Assembly: GCA_022575985.1 (NCBI GenBank)
Contig: JAKSXM010000231.1
Span: 29,302,501 to 29,366,500 of the forward strand
From: Anagrus nilaparvatae
Taxonomy: Eukaryota; Arthropoda; Insecta; Hymenoptera; Mymaridae
Length of the DNA: 64,000 bases
Reading direction: 5' to 3'
Shown: positions 22,201-34,932 of the stretch, piece after piece
How positions within the stretch are numbered: position 1 is the stretch's first letter
Layout: every line of letters begins with the position of its first letter
Program-made: the position numbers and the translations under genes
Notes under the pieces: generated by a model
What the model saw: the letters and a program-made list of their open reading frames with translations, nothing else
Told to the model about the DNA's origin: nothing
The model's database searches: none

Positions 22201-24366
22201 TCATCTGTCCAAGAATGATCGATTAGGCGCTAATTAAAAAAATGCCGCATTTTAAATGAGTCAAATTCATTTTTTTTTAACTTTCCTCATGTTTTAAGCC
22301 ATTTGCATACGTTCAAACGAAAAAAAATCCGGCTGCCACAACCAGAATTTTTTTAGTCAGTGTATTTTTTATTCGGAGAATTTAAAAGAGAATTGACTAA
22401 TTTATCTTTCTTATCAATAAATAATCGAGTATAAATATTAAAATATATCTTACCGTAATTGATTTTCGCATGGTAATAATAGCTTTTTTGGATTCATGAT
22501 GATAATAATTAAAGACTCTTAAAGTTACATAATTATAATTATCATTCAAGTTGAAATTTTGTTGATTTCGTTGAACTATGAGATCAGCAGTAAGAGATTT
22601 AGTTTCTCCAGGTCTTAAGAAGAAGCTATAAAAATTATAAGATTTAAAAATAAAGTAATTAAAACAATAAAAATAATAAAAATTACTTACCCTCCTGTAG
22701 GTAATATTTGATTCGTTAGTATAAATGGAGTATCAAATTGATAACTGTAACTGACTTCAATTTTTTCATTATTTGTTACATCAAATATAACTGTAGTGGT
22801 ACCTACGAAATTGGCTATTAATTGTGATTGTGAATTTATTTCGACTAATAAAGATTTTCTGTATTCGTAATCATTTTTGTAATTAGAATTTTGTCTTTCG
22901 TTAACATTTTTATCATTACTCATTCTTGATGATATTATGTTGATTGTTTTATTCTCTGATGGTTTCTGAAATCAAGAAAATTAGGTTTACTTGAAATTGA
23001 AAAATTTTTTTTTAAAAACATTTTTTTAAAATTATACCTTTTTTTCATTTGATATATTATTTATTGATCTTTTTGATGGTTTGTGAATCTTCTGTTCGAG
23101 AGTATCATTAATTACTGATAATATGTCATTTGTTTTATTGTCTGATAATATCTGGAGTCAAAAAAATTTATTTATTAATATATATGAAATAATAGAAATT
23201 TATGTTTAAAAAGTAAGAAAATTTAAGGTACCTTATTTTCGTTCAATGAATTATTTTTATTGTCTTTTGAAGCTTTATTTTTGACATTGTGTAAGGAAAC
23301 TAACCCATCACTAAAAATTGATAGTATGTCATGTATCGATGATCTTTTTAATCGACGGTTTAGATCCCTTGGTGAAATTGATATTACAGAATTTACCTAA
23401 AAATTTTTTTAATTATGAATTATCTCAGTTGTAAATGGAATTAATTATGATGTTAAAAAAAATTTTATTACCTTTGAATCGATGCTGTTTATAGGTAATC
23501 GAGTAGGTAATAGTGTACTGTCAATTTCTGTAAATAAAAAATAAATATAAAAAAATTATTTTAATTTAAAGATATGTATTTATTATATTAAGATTGTTTG
23601 ATACGCTTTCTCTTTGAATTTGATCTCAGTTTTTTTAAAGTTTTTGAAAATTTTGACGCTCTAAATTTTACAGATTAAAAGTTAAAAAAAATTCAACATT
23701 TTACAAAATATCTCAGTCGTGGTAGACAGTGTTTGAAAAAAACCGAAAGACTATAAAATTTTTTAAAAAAATCCATAAAGATAACTCATTTTAGAGTATA
23801 TTATATTCTTTGATAAAAAAGATTTTAAAATTATAAAAGTCTTTTTTCAGAAGAAAATTGAAAAAAGATTCTGAGATTTAGTTGGCCTAATTGCTAATTT
23901 TTGGATTTAGGTATTGTTTAATGTCCTAAGATCAAGTAGCTTAATAAATTACACTAAACAAAAAATTAAAAACTAGCTTAAGCCAATAAAGTTTAATATT
24001 TCAAACGAATTATGCAAGTTTTTAATTAAATTGAAAATTTTCAGAAAATGTGACTGAAAATAAAATTGTTCCCCCAAATAAACAAATATTTTGATGCTGG
24101 GCACAAGATTATTGTCTATCAGCAGATTTGATACCAAAAAGATTTCTTTAAGAAATAACATTTTTGCTACAAAAAAATTTCCTAACGAAAAAACAAATCT
24201 GCTAACAGCATTAAATATTTTTTTCATCGACCCTTAATAAAAAAAATTAATTAAACAAATAAAAATCTTTCAAAATACCTATATTATCTCCAAATCCAAA
24301 AGTATAAGTACTTGTCATATCAGCTAATGCTTGAAAGCACATAAAAATCACAAAAATATTGTTCAT
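19213..24366 (-). CDS. Paralog B: single-pass membrane protein with extra N-terminal exons (9 exons, 449 aa)
   Basis: Nine exons join in frame: 24366-24279, 23527-23472, 23396-23232, 23151-23038, 22965-22691, 22625-22454, 19848-19725, 19648-19475 and 19394-19213. The first encodes a signal peptide (MNNIFVIFMCFQALA). Exons 3-5 encode a charged linker absent from A, with a dibasic RRLKR site at 62-66, a KPSKRS site at 127-132 and repeated DILS/NIIS motifs. Then follow SLLVEINS and DVTNN, a RPGETK segment, YWFNNNC...C...STWSID (Cys307, Cys316), YTNNCC (Cys365, Cys366), WYNFVRGEV, a membrane helix near 399-422 and a tail with SVDF...RYNSS...RRSV. The last exons match those of A in size (124 and 174 nt) and phase. 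It is probably a cell-surface glycoprotein; VWA7-like C-terminal similarity is recalled, not tested. Intron 6 holds a 1.9-kb compound foldback. Confidence 0.8.
19997..20385. mobile_element. Non-autonomous hAT element with perfect 8-bp target duplication
   Basis: The 389-bp element has 20-bp terminal inverted repeats, TAGGGGTGTGAGGTTACCCG and its exact inverse, and is flanked by ATGTAAAC on both sides (19989-19996 and 20386-20393). An 8-bp duplication and TAGGGGTG-type ends are known marks of hAT transposons. It has no transposase frame. A further inverted pair lies inside ('cagaaatc...tttccctggc' with 'gccagggaaatttc'). It sits in intron 6 of paralog B. A decayed relative may lie at 55636-56240. 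Confidence 0.85.
20571..22015. repeat. Foldback with 594-bp, indel-free, nearly identical arms
   Basis: Arm one is 20571-21164 and arm two is 21422-22015. Every pair I checked has the same coordinate sum (42586), and the frames read from the first 220 bases of each arm differ by one residue (Ser/Pro). The spacer is 257 bp. The outer 150 bases of each arm are GC-rich, with repeats of the CGTATGGC/CGTGTGGC type, quite unlike the surrounding DNA. Within the arms is a tRNA-like segment. Transcribed as part of the paralog B intron, it would give a stem of about 600 bp. Confidence 0.9.
21741..21816 (+). ncRNA. tRNA-like segment in the foldback arm (SINE-type pol III head?)
   Basis: GGTTCAATTCC at 21800-21810 is a perfect B-box (GGTTCRANTCC). 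TGGCCGCGCTCG at 21748-21759 resembles an A-box (about 9 of 12 positions), 41 bases before it, with a GACCCTC...GAGGGTC stem between them. The mirror copy lies at 20770-20845 on the minus strand (B-box 20786-20776). It does not fold into a proper tRNA with a matching acceptor stem, so it is more likely a tRNA-derived repeat head than a tRNA gene. Confidence 0.4.
22018..22236. repeat. Short inverted repeat beside the 594-bp foldback
   Basis: The segment 'taacgcttaatcgactattc' with 'ttggaca' at 22020-22047 is mirrored by 'tgtccaagaatgatcgatta' with 'ggcgcta' near 22206-22232. The arms are about 28 bp with a few differences. Confidence 0.6.
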
Positions 24367-26416
24367 CATAATTATTTTTTATGAAAACAAAAAATTAAAT
24401 TTTAAAACACAAGTTTAATTTCTCAAAAGATTGTAATTACAACTCTGATATGCGACCAGAACGACTAACTGAAAAAAAATGATACTTTTTTACCTGTAAC
24501 CAAAAACTACGAGCATAGAAATTTATTATCATAATACACTGATTAAATTTTCAAAAAAAAAAAGAGAGAAAAACAAACCATTTTTGTAATCACACATTTT
24601 AATTTATCTTATTATTTTTAAAAATAGTTTTAACTAGTTTTTATGTTAAATTATTTATTTTATCTTTAGGATTCATCCTTTGGGTATTTCTTATCATTAG
24701 ATAATACAAATTACATCATGTTTATAAAGAAAAGAAACAAATCTTTTTTTTAAGATAAATATGACCATTATTATCCATAAGTACGCTGTTTGTATCATAA
24801 TTTTTATGCTTTTGTGTCCAATACAAAAATTTAAATTATCTATATCTTAATTATGAAATACGATGATATCTAAATTTTAGTGAAATTAAATTAAATTTTT
24901 AATTTATCAGGCTATTATATAAAGTTTTTTTTTATTATGACGCTTATGGAAACAGTAATGATATGAGATAAATAAAAAAAAAAATCACGCCAGAAAATTA
25001 AAATTTTTTAATTATTTTTTTTAATGAACTAACGGAACGATTTTTTTTTACATTAAACCGAGCAATGAACTGTAAATCAAGGGGGGGGGGGGTCATAAAG
25101 GGACTTAAAATAATTTCGATTTAGGGACCTAGATTGGTTTCGATAAAGGGGTATATAATAATAAGAATTTTAGTTTTTTGGCTTAAGGACTTAAAATTAT
25201 AAAGGATTCAAGATTCAAAATATAAATCTAAACATGTTCCATGTTAGTTGTTTGCGATTCCACAAACCGGTTGTAAGTTTTTTTTTTAACAATTTCATTA
25301 CAAATGTTTAAATTCCTACACTCAGAAAAATTAGTACAAAATTAAAGTCTATGAACGAAGCCTAATTAATTAACTTTTTTCAACTGCATCCGATTGCAAC
25401 AGATTTTAGTATGACTAATAATGCAAAAAAATAATATACTCTGTTACCCACCCCAAAATTTGGCCTTTATTATTATAGTTTACATTATATTTTCTAGTGG
25501 TGACTCATAATTTTTATACACACTATAGAGTTAAAATTTCTTAGCATCTTCATTAAATCTTTTGACCCTTTTTTCAAAAATGGCTAAGTTCTCCACTACC
25601 CCATTTTTATCTAATTTTGGAGGTTTTTTTAAATTTGCAGATTCCCGATGTAACTAAGACACCTTTTTATCGTTATAAATATAATCTTATTAATGTTTTG
25701 ATAGCAAACTTGCTGCTTATCATTTTTTGGAGAATAGTGTCAGCCGATTTGCTGTAGCCAAATTTTGATCGACTTTGGCGTATTATTTCACATATTAATT
25801 TAAATATTGTTTCTTAATTCTAACTAAAACTCATTTCATTATTTAGTTTTTTTGTGGTGTTAATTACTAATTTTTTAATTCTTGCTTAAAAGTTTTAACT
25901 CTTGGTTTAACTGCTTAAATCGAATTTATTAACCATTTCGGTGAGAATCCCGAAATATTAACACCCGAAAAAATCGAAAAATTACAAAATGAAAACTCAC
26001 ATAATAAATATTTAGTTTTAGGGCAAAACTAGCAAAATCTGAGAAAAATTGGTTTTCGAAGGTTGCATTGGATTTTTATGTCAGTACAAAGAGTGCAAAC
26101 AAACTTCTGAAGTTAATATTTACCTCGTGGGGCTAAAATTTTCCACCAAGAGTAAAATAGTCTTATAATGTATAAATGGTTTCAATAGGACAATAATCAC
26201 AGACTCCCAGTGTAAATATTAACCCTTAGCGTAAAAGTTGCTCCCCAAATACAAAACTTGCAAAATTCGAAAAAAATTTAAGTTTCAAGGATCGTACCGG
26301 ATTTGTAGAATAAAAATGAGTTTCACGGTGTTATCCCTGGGGCCAAAATTATCTCCAAAAACTAAGCTGTCAGAATCAGAAAAAAAGAAAATTTTTCGGA
26401 GGTGGGCTAGTTTTTT

Positions 26417-26545
26417 CATACACGGTTAGGATACTTTGCTTGAAATTTCAAGCACCTGCTTGAGTTGCTTGAAAATCCAATCAAACTGCTTAAAATAGCA
26501 GGCCAATTGCTTGAAATTTCAAGAAAAGTAACCTAACCATGTATG
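26417..26545. mobile_element. 129-bp foldback MITE with TTGAAATTTCAA core
   Basis: The ends 'catacacggttaggatactt' and the near inverse 'aagtaacctaaccatgtatg' enclose repeated 'tgcttgaaatttcaag' palindromes. It directly abuts the next element on its right. Confidence 0.7.
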
Positions 26546-26547
26546 TA

Positions 26548-27003
26548 CACTGTAAAAAGTAACTTCCTTAAATAAACAAAAAAAATTAGATCCTTTTCGA
26601 AAAATCAGTAAATTTTCGAAAAAAATCGTAAATTTACTAGTAAAATAAAAATTTTTTTCGACCTTGTTGGACCAATCTTTTCGATTTATAACTAAAAACT
26701 TAAATTTTAAAATTGGACGTAACAAATATTAAAATTTAGTATATTAACAAAAAATTAGAGTATTCTCGATTTTTTTTTGTGAATTCGCAAAAAAATTTGA
26801 TAGTTTACATTTTTTTTTTCAAAATTTTGCAAAAAATAGTTGTAAATTTACGAAAAATAGTTGTGGATTGACAAATTTTTTCGTAAATTCACAACAAAAA
26901 AAAATCGAGAATTCTCGAATTTTTTGATAATATACTAAATTTACTAATTTTTCGAAAACATTATATTTTTTTTGTTTATCTAAGGAAGTTACTTTTTACA
27001 GTG
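26548..27003. mobile_element. CACTGTAAAAAG-ended foldback element, complete
   Basis: The 456-bp element begins CACTGTAAAAAGTAACTTCC and ends with the inverse, with TA on both outer sides. The interior is alternating 'aatttacgaaaaa' and 'ttttcgtaaatt' blocks plus a 'cgagaattctcg' palindrome. There is no coding capacity. Same family as 43806-44233 and the truncated copy at 3939-4164. Confidence 0.75.
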
Positions 27004-29056
27004 TATATAAAAGATTTTTCCAGGTGATACATAGAAATTTATAAAAATTCACAGCTATAGCCATACTACATATATTCCCTCCTCCCCCCTTGAAAGCTAA
27101 ACTATGGTAAAATCCAAAAAAATTTATTATTTTGAGTGTCTCTAGACTTATTATATAAAGGTAGATCTGGGGGATACAACTAAATTCCAGAGTAATTTTT
27201 GCTAACAGGAGCAAAATTAGTGAATGGGAGTTCATTAATTTTCCCCTAAACACCTTTTACATTTATGTTAAATCCAAGGTAATCTAAAATCAATTTTTTC
27301 AACCCCAATTTTATCTTTTGGCAGCAATTTTGGGTTAAACGATAAATATTTACTCTAGTAGTATATTTTGTATCTCTATAAAACCCATTTTCAGTATTGG
27401 AGTTTTTCCTTTGGAGCAGGGTGGGGAATATCGCAAATAAAAAAATTTGTGATATGCTCTTCTTTTTCCTTGAAGGCTATTGTTACCTCAGGATTAAATA
27501 TTTAACCCAGGAGTTTTATAAAAAAACTAGGGGATCTGTAGGAAAAATGCTTTGGACTTTGTTGTTAATTAAGGTAAAGCAAATATGGAAAAAATTTATT
27601 ATCCTCAAACGAAATTGGTATTTACTTACTTCAGATTCTATATGTTTCCCGCTAACTGCAAACGGAATTCTGCTTATGGCTAGCGAAATTTGAGCAAAAA
27701 AAAAATAATCTCACAAGCCGAATTCCGTTAACCAAAATGCAGAATATTTTAATACATTGAATAATATTTCAAAAAGAGGAAAACTGCAAGATTTTTTTTT
27801 TATTGAAGATAAATTAATAGACTTTAAATTGAATTCGGATCCCTCGAAAAATTCTATAGACATGAAAAAAAATTTTTTTTCAAGATTATGTCAGAATAAC
27901 AATAAAATAAAATACAAAAGGCTCAAATAATAATTTAAGGAATTTTCAAGACATTTTTACCATATCTAATAGACGGGTTTTTAGAACGGTTTAAAAGTAT
28001 TTTTTTTCAGAAGAATTACAAAAAAATTTTCCATGTCATTTTTTATCAGCCATTTTCATTTTTAATAATAAATCAATATTTTATCTATGGATATAAAAAT
28101 ATATGCAAAATTATTTTACTTATCACAATCAGTTTAGTCTTATAAAATCATGAATCAAGGTTTCACTAGCCAATATTAGTCCTGCCGCCTGATAGACAAT
28201 GCGTGGAAAGCGAATCTTGAGTTCGTTTTTGTCTAAAAGTGACAGATTAATTGTTATTAACAAATTATTGCAAAAATTGGCCATAATTTGAAGATTGAAA
28301 TTAACAATTTATAAAATTTTAAAATAGGACCAAAGAAAGAAAAATAAAAATTTTATGCTATTAATTAATCTGCTACTTTTAGGCAAAAATGGACCCTGGA
28401 CTCAGTTTCAGGAAAACAATAAACATAAATACCACCCACAGAACTTATGTCCTCGAATGGTCCAATTGGGCGACATATCATGGTTCCTCTATCCAAACAA
28501 AACTTAAGTGCATTTACGTAATAAAATTTTTTATGTGTGCTTATAAAATAAAATAATGACCTATTTAAGAACTAAAAAAATAAAAAATAAAGGTTTCAAA
28601 TTCAGGTATAAATGATTAGAAATTGATTATTACATTAATTTAGATTTCTCCAAAAGTGTTTTTTTTTTTAGTTTTGAAATTAAGCAACGCATTACATTTT
28701 TTCGTTGTATACAAATTGAATGATAAGAAAAGAAATTTAAATTATCTAAAAAAAATTTTTTTATTTTTTTTTTTGTACAGGTGATAAGTTTTTTATAAAC
28801 GATAAAAAAAAACTAGGTAAATAAAATTTTTTTAGTTCATAGATTAAATTTTCCAAAAAAAAAACTATTATCTATTAGGTGTAAATATAAATAAAATCTT
28901 GTTATGGTTAATTAAGATATCAAGTCCATTATTTAAAGTAAAATATTTTTGAATTTATTCATCATTTAGTTTGAATTTTTTGACCAGTTAACATAAAAAA
29001 AAATTTGTTTAAGTTAATAATTTTTATTTAAAAACTGTTAAAAAATCTTTTTAATC

Positions 29057-31546
29057 ATGAAGTGCAATAAATTAGTGATTTTTACAATTTGCTTTTATGC
29101 AATTTTTGAGTATAGCAATGCTTATAGTTATGGGTCAAGTGGTGACAAAAAAGGTAATTATTCAATTTTTAAAAATTTTATGGGTTGATGGTTCAGTTAA
29201 TTTCTAAATATACATAATTGCAATTTTTTTATCGCCACCTTATTTCAATAATGCGTTAAGTCAAAGCTGTTATATACTTTCAATTAATTCTAATTATTTT
29301 TTAATTGATATTTGAACTTTTTAATAATGCATAATAAATTTATGGTTCATTTTAAAATATTTCTTTATTCAGTAAAATATTGAAATGAGGCAGCGATATA
29401 ATTTTATTCTTGATCACTTAAATTTGAGATTTCAAAATTATAAAAATAAATAGCATGACTTCATATTTTTAAATTTAAAATTTTGTTGACCTTAAATTCT
29501 CAAATCCATTACAATTTGGACCTCTTGTTTTAAAAAAACAAATTAAAAAAAAAAAATTGTTAACATAATTGCATAAGTTTTTAAATAGGTAGTTCGAATA
29601 AAAATAATTTTGAAAATCAATTTTTGAGCTTAAACATTTTACTGAAATGTGAAATTACATTTATTGTAAAATTTTATTTATAAAATATTATGATATTAAT
29701 AAATAATTTTAATTATTTTCAGATGAGGCTGTAAACTTTGAGGTAATAGAATATTTAATTCATTAGTAAAAATAATTTAAAAATTTTTTTAAAATATAAA
29801 CAGTGAATAATTTTATGATACAATTTTTAGAATTCATTGGATAAAAAATCAACGTATCCAAAAGTAAATAGCAATTTGTTAGCTAAGAGAAGTGAAAGAA
29901 TAGTATCCCCAAAAGTCGATGAAGGTGATTTACGTTTTGGTAAAAAATTGCTAATTGAACTTAATCCAGATAGTTCAATATTAGCAAGGTCTAACCAGAT
30001 GAATCCAATAATTTTTGACATAACAAATAATTACCACTCAATAGTTAGAAGTGTTATAAGTTTTAAAACTGATAATAATAGGCTTTCAGTTTTTGCACTT
30101 CCAGTAGGTGGTAATAGTCCTTTGATTGCTGAAGCTGCAGAGTAAGTTACTGAAATTATTATTTAATTTTTAATATTAATATTAATTTGGCTTACTGAAG
30201 TCTTATTTTATTATTTTCAAAAATTTATTTTATTTACTTAAAATTGCATGCCTTAATTTTTAATTTTTGGTTGGAATTTAATTTTTTTTTCATCATTTTT
30301 TGGATTTTTATTATATGAATTTTTTATACTATGGTCTCTTAATCTCTAAAAAATGGCTCATTAGATATCACTAAAATAACGATCCTTTTGAGACAAAAAT
30401 AAAATCAGCCCCAAAATAATTTTCTATTTTATACAAAAGAAATCCTTTTGCAGGAAAATGTTTTTTTACCGCAAAAAATATTTTTTTTTAGGTCAAAAGA
30501 ATTCCTTTTGTGTCGAATAGAAAATTATTTTGAGTCTGACTTTATGATTATTTCTTATTGCTTGAGAAGGATCATTTTCTCATTGTATAATATATCTAAA
30601 TAAAGAATGAAAAATTAATTTAAATAAATTTTATAGGATTACACTAGGTCCTGGATTAACTATGCAATTATATCTTGTCACTGACTTAAATAATAACGAT
30701 CAGAACATGAATTATCTTGGAAATACTGAATTGACATTATCGGTCGATAGCAAATTCGAAAAAAGTGTTCTTTTACTAGCAGATTATTCGACTAACGTAA
30801 GATATTTTATTTTATTAACAAAATCATCTAATAATATAAACTCACTGTATAAATTAATTTTTTTTTTAGTTCCAAAGTTATAAAACCCCAAGTATAAATT
30901 ATTGGTTCAACAATAATTGTGCAGGTCGAACAAGCAAAGAAACGTGTAATAAATCTACATGGAGCATGGACCTCGAAATTGAAACTTTTGATTCAAGTAA
31001 AAAAATAAAATAATTTTTATATTTTAAATTAAACCAAAAAAAATTAGCCTAAACAAATTTTTTAATATTTTAGTGATAAAAAGTGTTACATCAAATCCAA
31101 AAGGAATTTTTTCAATAGATGAATACAGAAATGGTGCTTCAAATAAAGTAAAATTTTATTACACAAATAATTGTTGCAATAGAGATGTTACGATTCAAGT
31201 ATTGAGTTATGATAGAAGCAGAAATGAATTACAAGTAAAAGTTGGAGGTAATTTTTTTTTTTTAATTTATCTGTAAAAATTTTAATACCAATTTTTAATT
31301 AAAATTTTTTTAAATATTTGTCATTTTATTTTAGTTTGGGATACATCAGAATATCTTGCTATTGTATTTGGAGTTTTATTAGTTATCACAATAATTTTGT
31401 CAATAATTATAATTTCTTATTGCAAAAGAAGAACTACTGTCGATTTTTTGAATTTACCTCGACGATATGACTCGAACAGAAATACAAATAGAAGAGTATC
31501 TGTTTCCAGATCAGTAGCTTCTCACTCACATGGAAATATGATTTAA
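29057..31546 (+). CDS. Paralog C: single-pass membrane protein, compact gene (7 exons, 366 aa)
   Basis: Seven exons join in frame: 29057-29153, 29723-29742 (20-nt micro-exon), 29831-30141, 30637-30796, 30870-30996, 31074-31247 and 31335-31546. The start encodes a signal peptide (MKCNKLVIFTICFYAIF...). A dibasic LLAKRSER site follows at 56-62, then KLLIELNP and DITNN, a GPG segment, YWFNNNC...C...STWSMD (Cys213, Cys222), YYTNNCC (Cys272, Cys273), a membrane helix at about 303-325 and a basic, Ser-rich tail (VDF...RRYDSN...RRVSVSRS). Exon 6 is 174 nt, exactly as in A and B. It replaces the WYNFVRGEV stretch before the helix with WDTSEYLAI. Unlike A and B, its introns carry no foldback elements. 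A poly(A) signal AATAAA lies at 32138-32143. Function unknown; probably a surface protein. Confidence 0.82.
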
Positions 31547-34500
31547 TTTTTAAGAAATATTTTGAAATAATATTAAGTTTTTCAGGGTTAAGACATTATC
31601 ATTAAATTTTCGCATATTTTCAAATGCGTTTCTCATAAATCTTTGAAATAACTAATGCTTAAGCAAATTTTTATATGAATAAGGCTTGTTAAATTTTGAT
31701 AAATTTAGTTATGTACTCTTAAAAATGTACAAATATTAATTTGAACCCTGTGTTCATAAATATTAACTTTCTTCATATTTATTTATAATATATTGAAAGT
31801 TAATACATTGGCTCGAACGTATAAAAAAATTTTATTTTATATCAATGTATAAAAATTAATTATTTTTTTAACTAAATTTTATAGGTATAGTTCAATAAGG
31901 AAAAATTTTTTTATATAATCATTTCATGTATTTTTTATGTAAACTGATGTAAATGACCAAAAATTTATTTTTTATAATTGTAATATTAAGATTCAATTGG
32001 ATTTTAATTTTAAATAATGTACTATAGTACTTTTGTAAATATGTAAACTTTTTTAGTCAAATAATTATTTTATAGGTAATTAATTAAGTTTAAAGATATT
32101 ATAGGAATAATTTTTGTACGATTTTGTAAACTTTTTAAATAAAATTATTTTCATTTTTAAACTTTTTCTAATATCTTTACTATTGTTACCAGGGAGTTCA
32201 AAAATTTATTTGTAAATATCATGAAATTGTATTTATTTCAGTCGATTCAACGTTTTGCGGCTGTTTTTTAAAAACCTACTATTATTTCTACTATAGATTT
32301 TTTAGGTCGCTTATTATAAAAACTATGATTTTGGGGCAAGGTGAAAAAATAAAATTATCAAAGTTCCATTGTATCTGCCTAACACAAGTAAAAGCCAAAA
32401 TCGCTTTCAAAATAAAAATTTTTTATACCTATAACAAGTTGATTGCAATGTTTTATATAAAAAGAATAGAACAGACGTCCTATCCGGGTTTAAAAGTAAT
32501 CGTTTTCTGTTCCAGTTATGCAATGGATGTTTGATAATAAAAACGAAAAAATATAGATTCTGACTTCACATACATTTTTCCTGTTATTTAGCTCATGATT
32601 TTTCATCAATAACGAAAAAATTTGGAAATCAGATCATTGCTTAAGCATATAATGAAGGAAAATATTTTTGACCAAATCCATAAAAACACCCTATTTCAAC
32701 TTTATAACAGTTTGCATGGAATACCCTGGTATCTACAAAAACTTTCTACAAAAAATTATTTTTAACTAAAAATATATTTTTATTAATAAATTAAACTGAA
32801 TACAAATAAGTAATTGTGCATTATATTTTTAAATAAAAACAAATAAATAAATATGTGTATTTTTCATTATTTATTACAAACATATCGATATTTTCAAAGA
32901 ACCTTTTTTTTTTATAATGTTTCTAAAAAATATACAAATACTTATTTGATAAAAATGAAAATAAAAAAAAAGGAAGAAAATATTTAATAATTTTTTAATA
33001 TACAGAAATCTTTAAAAATAAAAACTAGTTTTTAAATATATTATTAATCGGTATGATTTTTCTGTTTTCCAAAAATATATAATTTCAAAGTGCATTCTGT
33101 GCATTATTTTTAATAAAATTGTTTAGTTTAAAATATTATATACTTTTTTATTTAAAAATTATATTATTAACCTTAGGAAATAAGAGAAACCCCACATAGT
33201 TAAAAATACGGTTTAAAATATATTGGTATTTTTTTTACATAAAATTGTTTATATATTTATTTATATTTATAATGTTAATAAAACCCAAAACTTTAATAAA
33301 TGTTTTCTCTTGTTTTCTCTGGCAGTATATAATACAAGAATTATTGTTTTTTTAGTATATTTTTCTTTTAATATATTTAAGGAATCCCAAGTTTTATAAT
33401 TATATACATCTTATTTTATTTAATTACTTTGCATACAGAAATTACTCGAATAAAATATAGTTTTTTTACAATTTAAATTAGTGTTTTATGTATTATAATA
33501 ATTATAATTTTTAGTTTTTGTATATTAATTCATTACTAATTAAAGGCAGATTATGTTTTAAATTTATTTTTTATAAGCCAACATTTTTATTTTTTTTCTG
33601 TTGTGGATCCTCACTTTGTAGGTACTTTTTGAATTTTCGTTTTAGTAGGAAGATGAATTCTTTGATCAGCCTCTTTTATTCTTTAGCTTATAAAAACATG
33701 AATAATTAAATATCATATCCATTTCAATCAAAAAGGAGTTTTATTTGATTTTTTTAATTATGAAAAATGTAATATATAACCTATAGAAATATGGTGAGCA
33801 AGAATTAAAAATTGTACCTTTTTCCGAATAAAACAAATATGATAAAAACTAAAATACCGATGCATAGTTTCATCATCCTACAGAAGCAATAAAAGGTACA
33901 AATGAATCAAGAGATTCCACAGCAGGATTATCTTGCAAGTTTGAATTATTTTAACTTACAGTTATTATATATACATAAATTTATACTGTGTATTATGATA
34001 TTCTCAGAATATATTCAAATATTTTTATAAATTTATGCACAAAACATTTTAAAAATATGAATCCGCTATATATTATAATTTTTGTAAAAATAAGAATTAA
34101 CAAAATTTAAATTTTTGATTTTTTACTTACTTACGGAATGAATTAAAAATAATTTTACTTGCTAATAAAATTATTTTTTCTTATTTATAAAAACTTAAAA
34201 AAGTAATAATAAAAAAAGAAAAGAAACGTAACTTATTTTTCATCATAACATCAATTTCTTAACAAATAAAAATTAAAAAAAAATTCTGTTATGTTCTTTT
34301 TCTATGCTTGAATTTTCAATTCAATTGCTTTATTTTTTTTTAACTATGCAATCAACTCATTAACACTCAAAAAATAATTAAGTGTTAGATACAAGCTCTT
34401 CTATAAACAAATTCTTTATAAACTCTTTTTTAAATCAGCTTATTAATTTTTTTTTAAAATAAATAGTTAATAAATATCAAAGCACCTGTAAAGTTCAAAT

Positions 34501-34932
34501 ACCATGTACAATTTTCGTATTTAAAATATTAATAATTTTCTGTGCATATTAATTTTGTATAACACCCTATTCTGCCATAGGAACAAAGAAAATCCTTAAC
34601 TGAAATTTTGAGTTACGCTTATTGAAATGTAAACGTCTGTATGTTAGCACGGCGCTTCGACCCAGAACTCAAAATGTCAGTTACAGGTTTTCTTCACACC
34701 AACGTCAGTATTATAATATCAAAACTATTATTTAAAAATGAGTATATACGATGGTGGTTTTTAAAAAACATGAATTCTTACGACAGTCAAAATTATTTTT
34801 TTTAGGCTGTTATAATTAATATAGAAGCATATATATATATATAAGATCACAGTGTTTATATATATACATATACATATACCTATAAATATATATATATATA
34901 TATAAATAATTTATAATAAAAATACACTATAT
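31547..34932. other. Paralog C 3' UTR, then intergenic AT-rich DNA
   Basis: The first 600 bases probably form the 3' UTR of paralog C (AATAAA at 32138). From 32200 to 34800 I see no gene, only short chance frames. An (AT)n-rich microsatellite region with 'tatata' and 'catatacatata' runs at 34826-34911, just beyond the stop codon of the UBE2J2 gene. Confidence 0.5.

Larger units (their letters stand above)
20440..22362. mobile_element. Compound CACTG-ended foldback (paralog B intron 6)
   Basis: The outer ends CACTGAAAAAAAATCC and its inverse are flanked by TA and carry remnants of the CCGG-type palindromes seen at 10128-10327, with 'ggttgaaaatgacataaaac' on the left and a diverged mirror on the right. 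Inside are two further inverted repeats, at 20571-22015 and 22018-22236. The simplest reading is an older CACTG element that received later insertions. Confidence 0.65.
24367..29056. other. Shared upstream region between divergent paralogs B and C
   Basis: No gene is supported. A TCAGT initiator on the minus strand (24472-24468) lies about 100 bases upstream of paralog B. Around 25081-25190 is a decayed copy of the G-run repeat module. Two MITE-like elements lie at 26417-27003. Relics of CCGCTTGC palindromes occur at 27640-27740. A weak inverted repeat, 'ttttgtctaaaagtgacaga' with a diverged mirror, spans about 28220-28400. Confidence 0.5.

Noticed and set aside
27397..27693. 98-codon frame with a hydrophobic start
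   Set aside because: No splice context, no motif, and its 3' end runs into a relic of the palindrome element.
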